A stretch of DNA of 64,000 bases, from assembly GCA_027618835.1 (NCBI GenBank), contig JAQCHZ010000012.1:16227-80226 (forward strand), written 5' to 3'. The DNA comes from Chloroflexota bacterium. GTDB taxonomy: Bacteria > Chloroflexota > Dehalococcoidia > Lucifugimonadales > Lucifugimonadaceae. The notes beneath the pieces were generated by a model. That model searched no databases. It saw only the letters and a program-made list of their open reading frames with translations, and was not told the origin of the DNA. Below are positions 62,101-64,000 of this stretch, one piece after another; within the stretch, counting starts at the first letter, position 1, and each line of letters starts with the position of its first letter. A program made the translations under genes and the position numbers.

Positions 62101-63750
62101 TTGCAGAACCCTTTCGCACCAAAACCCGGCGACAAAGTCGTACGTAGACCGCGTCAATCAGAAATGTCGCCTGTACACGCGCACGTCGAACGCCGCAAGG
62201 TTCCTGTTCGAGGACCGACGTCGCCGATGATGCTTGTCTACAGTTTTTTCGCTGTAGCCGCCTTCGGTGCCCTTTTACTCTCGCTCCCGATCTCAAACAG
62301 ATCTGCTGAATTTATGTCGCCGATCGCGACGTTCTTCACATCAGTATCGTCGATGACTGGAACCGGACTGGCACTCGTCGATACCAGGGAGCACTGGACT
62401 GGTTTCGGCCAATTTGTGATTGCAGCATTGATATTTATCGGCGGCCTAGGATTCATGACCGGTGCCGCATTTCTGCTTCTTGTCACTGGTCGACGTTCAA
62501 GCCTTCAAGGCAGATTAGTAGTAGGAGCCGGCCTCGACGACGACCGTCTGGGAACTATCGCAACGCTCGCGCGTAACATCATCCTGATGGCGATTATCGT
62601 GCAGATTATCGGAGCGATATTCATTTTCGTCCGCTGGTACTTGGTCGCACCAATATGGCCAGGAATGGGCTTAGGAGAAGGCGTATGGCAAAGCGTTTTC
62701 ACTTCGATATCGGCATTCAATAACGCAGGTTTCGAAATCCTTCCGGATGCACTCGTGGGTGGAAGCAGCTTGGTCGGACTAAGCAGAGACATCCCTACTC
62801 TGGTAATTATTGGGGCGATGATCATTATCGGATCGACCAGCTACGCAACACTTGCAAACGTAGTTGTGATCCGTGGATTGCATCGCAGAGCCCTTGGTTC
62901 GAAAAGCGTGTTAGCCGGCATCGGCGTGGTAGCCCTGATCGGAATCGGTGCGTTCGTTACGATAATCGGAGTGAACAGAGAATTGCAGTCGCTGCGTATT
63001 TTAGGGTTAGTCATCATAACCATTTCAGCTTCCTACGCCGCAATCACTTACGTTATACGGATTCGGACTTGGCGACACCTAACACTCGACACGAAGCTCG
63101 TGTTGTGCGGAATTGGAGTGATGTTGCTCATCGGATTCGTTTCGTTTACGTCGCTCGAATGGAACAACGCCGATACGATCGGAGGTGAATCGGTTCGAAG
63201 CAAAGTCACGCAAGGGTTCTTCCACACAGTCAACCGAACCGCCGGGTTCGCCACCATCGACTACAGCAAACTTCATACGGCCAACTCAACGGTCACAGAA
63301 GGCCTGATGTTTGTCGGTGGCGCATCGGCATCGACAGCGTCAGGAATCAAAGTCAACACATTCATGGTGATTGTTATCGCATCGTTCGCTATTTTCAGCG
63401 GTAAAGAACGAACAACGGTGTTCGGACGTGAGATTCCCCGAGTCAACGTTCATCGTGCAATGGCAGTCGGCGCCACCGCGGCTGCAGCGGTTCTTGTGCT
63501 GGTTGTTGCGCTATTCATTGTTCAACCGGGTTTAGACTTCCGTACAGGCGTTTTTGAGATAATTTCAGCTTTTGGTACTGTCGGTTGGTCAGCGGGCGCT
63601 ACATCTCAGCTCAATGAAGGTGCGCAAATTGTTTTATCGATCACCATGTTTGTCGGCAGATTCGGACCACTCACCATCGCGCTATTCATGGCTGGTCGTG
63701 AACGCAAAGATTCAATCAGTTACGCGAGTGAACGTATTCGCATCGGTTAG
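62101..63750 (+). CDS. KtrB/TrkH-family potassium transporter channel subunit
   Basis: 549 residues with about ten membrane segments. The four pore-loop filters are visible: SMTGTGL, NNAGFE, NRTAGF and GTVGWS. A polar, basic N-terminal extension (about 40 residues) precedes the first helix. It is likely the channel subunit of a Ktr or Trk potassium uptake system; the RCK regulatory subunit (KtrA/TrkA) is not encoded in this window. The start is TTG at 62101. An insertion sequence begins 114 bases after the stop. Confidence 0.9.
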   Translation: MQNPFAPKPGDKVVRRPRQSEMSPVHAHVERRKVPVRGPTSPMMLVYSFFAVAAFGALLLSLPISNRSAEFMSPIATFFTSVSSMTGTGLALVDTREHWTGFGQFVIAALIFIGGLGFMTGAAFLLLVTGRRSSLQGRLVVGAGLDDDRLGTIATLARNIILMAIIVQIIGAIFIFVRWYLVAPIWPGMGLGEGVWQSVFTSISAFNNAGFEILPDALVGGSSLVGLSRDIPTLVIIGAMIIIGSTSYATLANVVVIRGLHRRALGSKSVLAGIGVVALIGIGAFVTIIGVNRELQSLRILGLVIITISASYAAITYVIRIRTWRHLTLDTKLVLCGIGVMLLIGFVSFTSLEWNNADTIGGESVRSKVTQGFFHTVNRTAGFATIDYSKLHTANSTVTEGLMFVGGASASTASGIKVNTFMVIVIASFAIFSGKERTTVFGREIPRVNVHRAMAVGATAAAAVLVLVVALFIVQPGLDFRTGVFEIISAFGTVGWSAGATSQLNEGAQIVLSITMFVGRFGPLTIALFMAGRERKDSISYASERIRIG

Positions 63751-63863
63751 TGGATTCTCAGGTCGCCTAACCTACGCGTTAGTCGATATTCCAACTCAGC
63801 TCTATACTGAGCGATCGGTTGCGGGTCTGCGCAAATAGTTAAAGAAAAAGAGGCGGAATGACC

Positions 63864-64000
63864 TGACCTGCCCCCGATAGCGTTACCACTTATTATCTCG
63901 GATTCACGACCAGTTGAAGCCTAGGCATGATTGCCTCAGGATTCGGCGGCCGGTATCCGAGTGAGCTGTGGGGGCGAATCGTGTTGTACTCCCTCCTCCA
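63864..64000 (-). mobile_element. IS3-family insertion sequence, right-hand part cut by window end
   Basis: The end of an IS3-family transposase lies at 63893-64000 on the minus strand. The likely terminal inverted repeat TGACCTGCCCCC (63864-63875) lies beyond the transposase stop, with the same TGACCT doubled just before. Nothing of the other end is visible, so the span and the target duplication cannot be confirmed. Confidence 0.7.
63893..64000 (-). CDS. IS3-family transposase, C-terminal fragment (partial)
   Basis: The minus-strand frame translates as REYNTIRPHSSLGYRPPNPE followed by an AIMPRLQLVVNPR end and TAA. This is the conserved C terminus of the IS3 OrfB integrase-core transposase. 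The gene runs off the end of the window at 64000. The rest of the catalytic DDE domain lies outside. Confidence 0.85.
   Translation of the reverse strand, partial: WRREYNTIRPHSSLGYRPPNPEAIMPRLQLVVNPR

Noticed and set aside
1..64000. CRISPR arrays, prophage or defence systems
   Set aside because: No regularly spaced repeats, phage structural genes, restriction enzymes or toxin-antitoxin pairs were seen; the only mobile feature is the IS3 end.

Overview
The window reads as a chromosome segment of a free-living bacterium. I think it is most likely a marine member of the Chloroflexota close to the SAR202/Dehalococcoidia lineage. That is an inference from gene content: a futalosine-type menaquinone operon, four enolase-superfamily (mandelate racemase/muconate lactonizing) paralogues within 12 kb, two HpcH/HpaI-type aldolases, an LDH2-type dehydrogenase, an RraA-like protein, a DapA-like protein and four related MFS exporters. 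Expanded enolase-superfamily families have been reported for SAR202. Base composition is near balanced, genes are tightly packed, and TTG start codons are unusually common.

Layout. 1-2.4 kb: Fur-family regulator with a palindrome before its start, a rhomboid protease and two stand-alone receiver-domain proteins. 2.4-10.4 kb: a minus-strand operon led by a TetR-family regulator and running mqnP (UbiA-like), mqnM (UbiX-like), mqnL (UbiD-like), mqnE, mqnA, mqnC, mqnD. It covers the futalosine menaquinone route except futalosine hydrolase (MqnB); a promoter and a TetR-type palindrome lie at its head. 10.4-23.7 kb: SMP-30-like protein, MutL, two MFS exporters, threonine dehydratase-like enzyme, an unknown conserved protein, PyrD (apparently starting with ATT), and a minus-strand run of SRAP protein, thermonuclease-like protein, MFS, HAD phosphatase and ribokinase. 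23.7-29.2 kb: carbohydrate/acid catabolism (epimerase, two HpcH/HpaI aldolases, LDH2-type dehydrogenase, zinc alcohol dehydrogenase). 29.2-30.2 kb: gene-poor stretch with tRNA-Arg(UCG) and tRNA-His(GUG).

30.3-46.8 kb is mostly housekeeping: PepA, a metallo-beta-lactamase-fold protein with eroded metal ligands, FabF, RecJ, Lgt, Xer recombinase, cytidylate-kinase-like protein, UvrC, a zinc-less MDR dehydrogenase, an unknown winged-helix-like protein, and the NfeD protease/slipin pair. 46.9-60.4 kb is the catabolic accessory region: enolase-superfamily genes at 46930, 48119, 52800 and 57293, with an SDR, TlpA-like lipoprotein, MFS exporter, a PhzF gene interrupted by one in-frame stop, a fused homocysteine methyltransferase/methylenetetrahydrofolate reductase, an RraA-like protein and a DapA-like protein that lacks the Schiff-base lysine. 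60.6-63.8 kb: an exported thioredoxin-like protein, a small membrane-anchored protein and a KtrB/TrkH potassium channel subunit. The window ends inside an IS3-family insertion sequence.

I saw no CRISPR array, prophage, restriction system or recognisable defence island. The most unusual items are small-scale: the ATT start of pyrD, the nonsense codon in phzF, enzyme folds with missing catalytic residues, a terminator-like hairpin abutting uvrC, and structured leaders around the degenerate MBL-fold gene.
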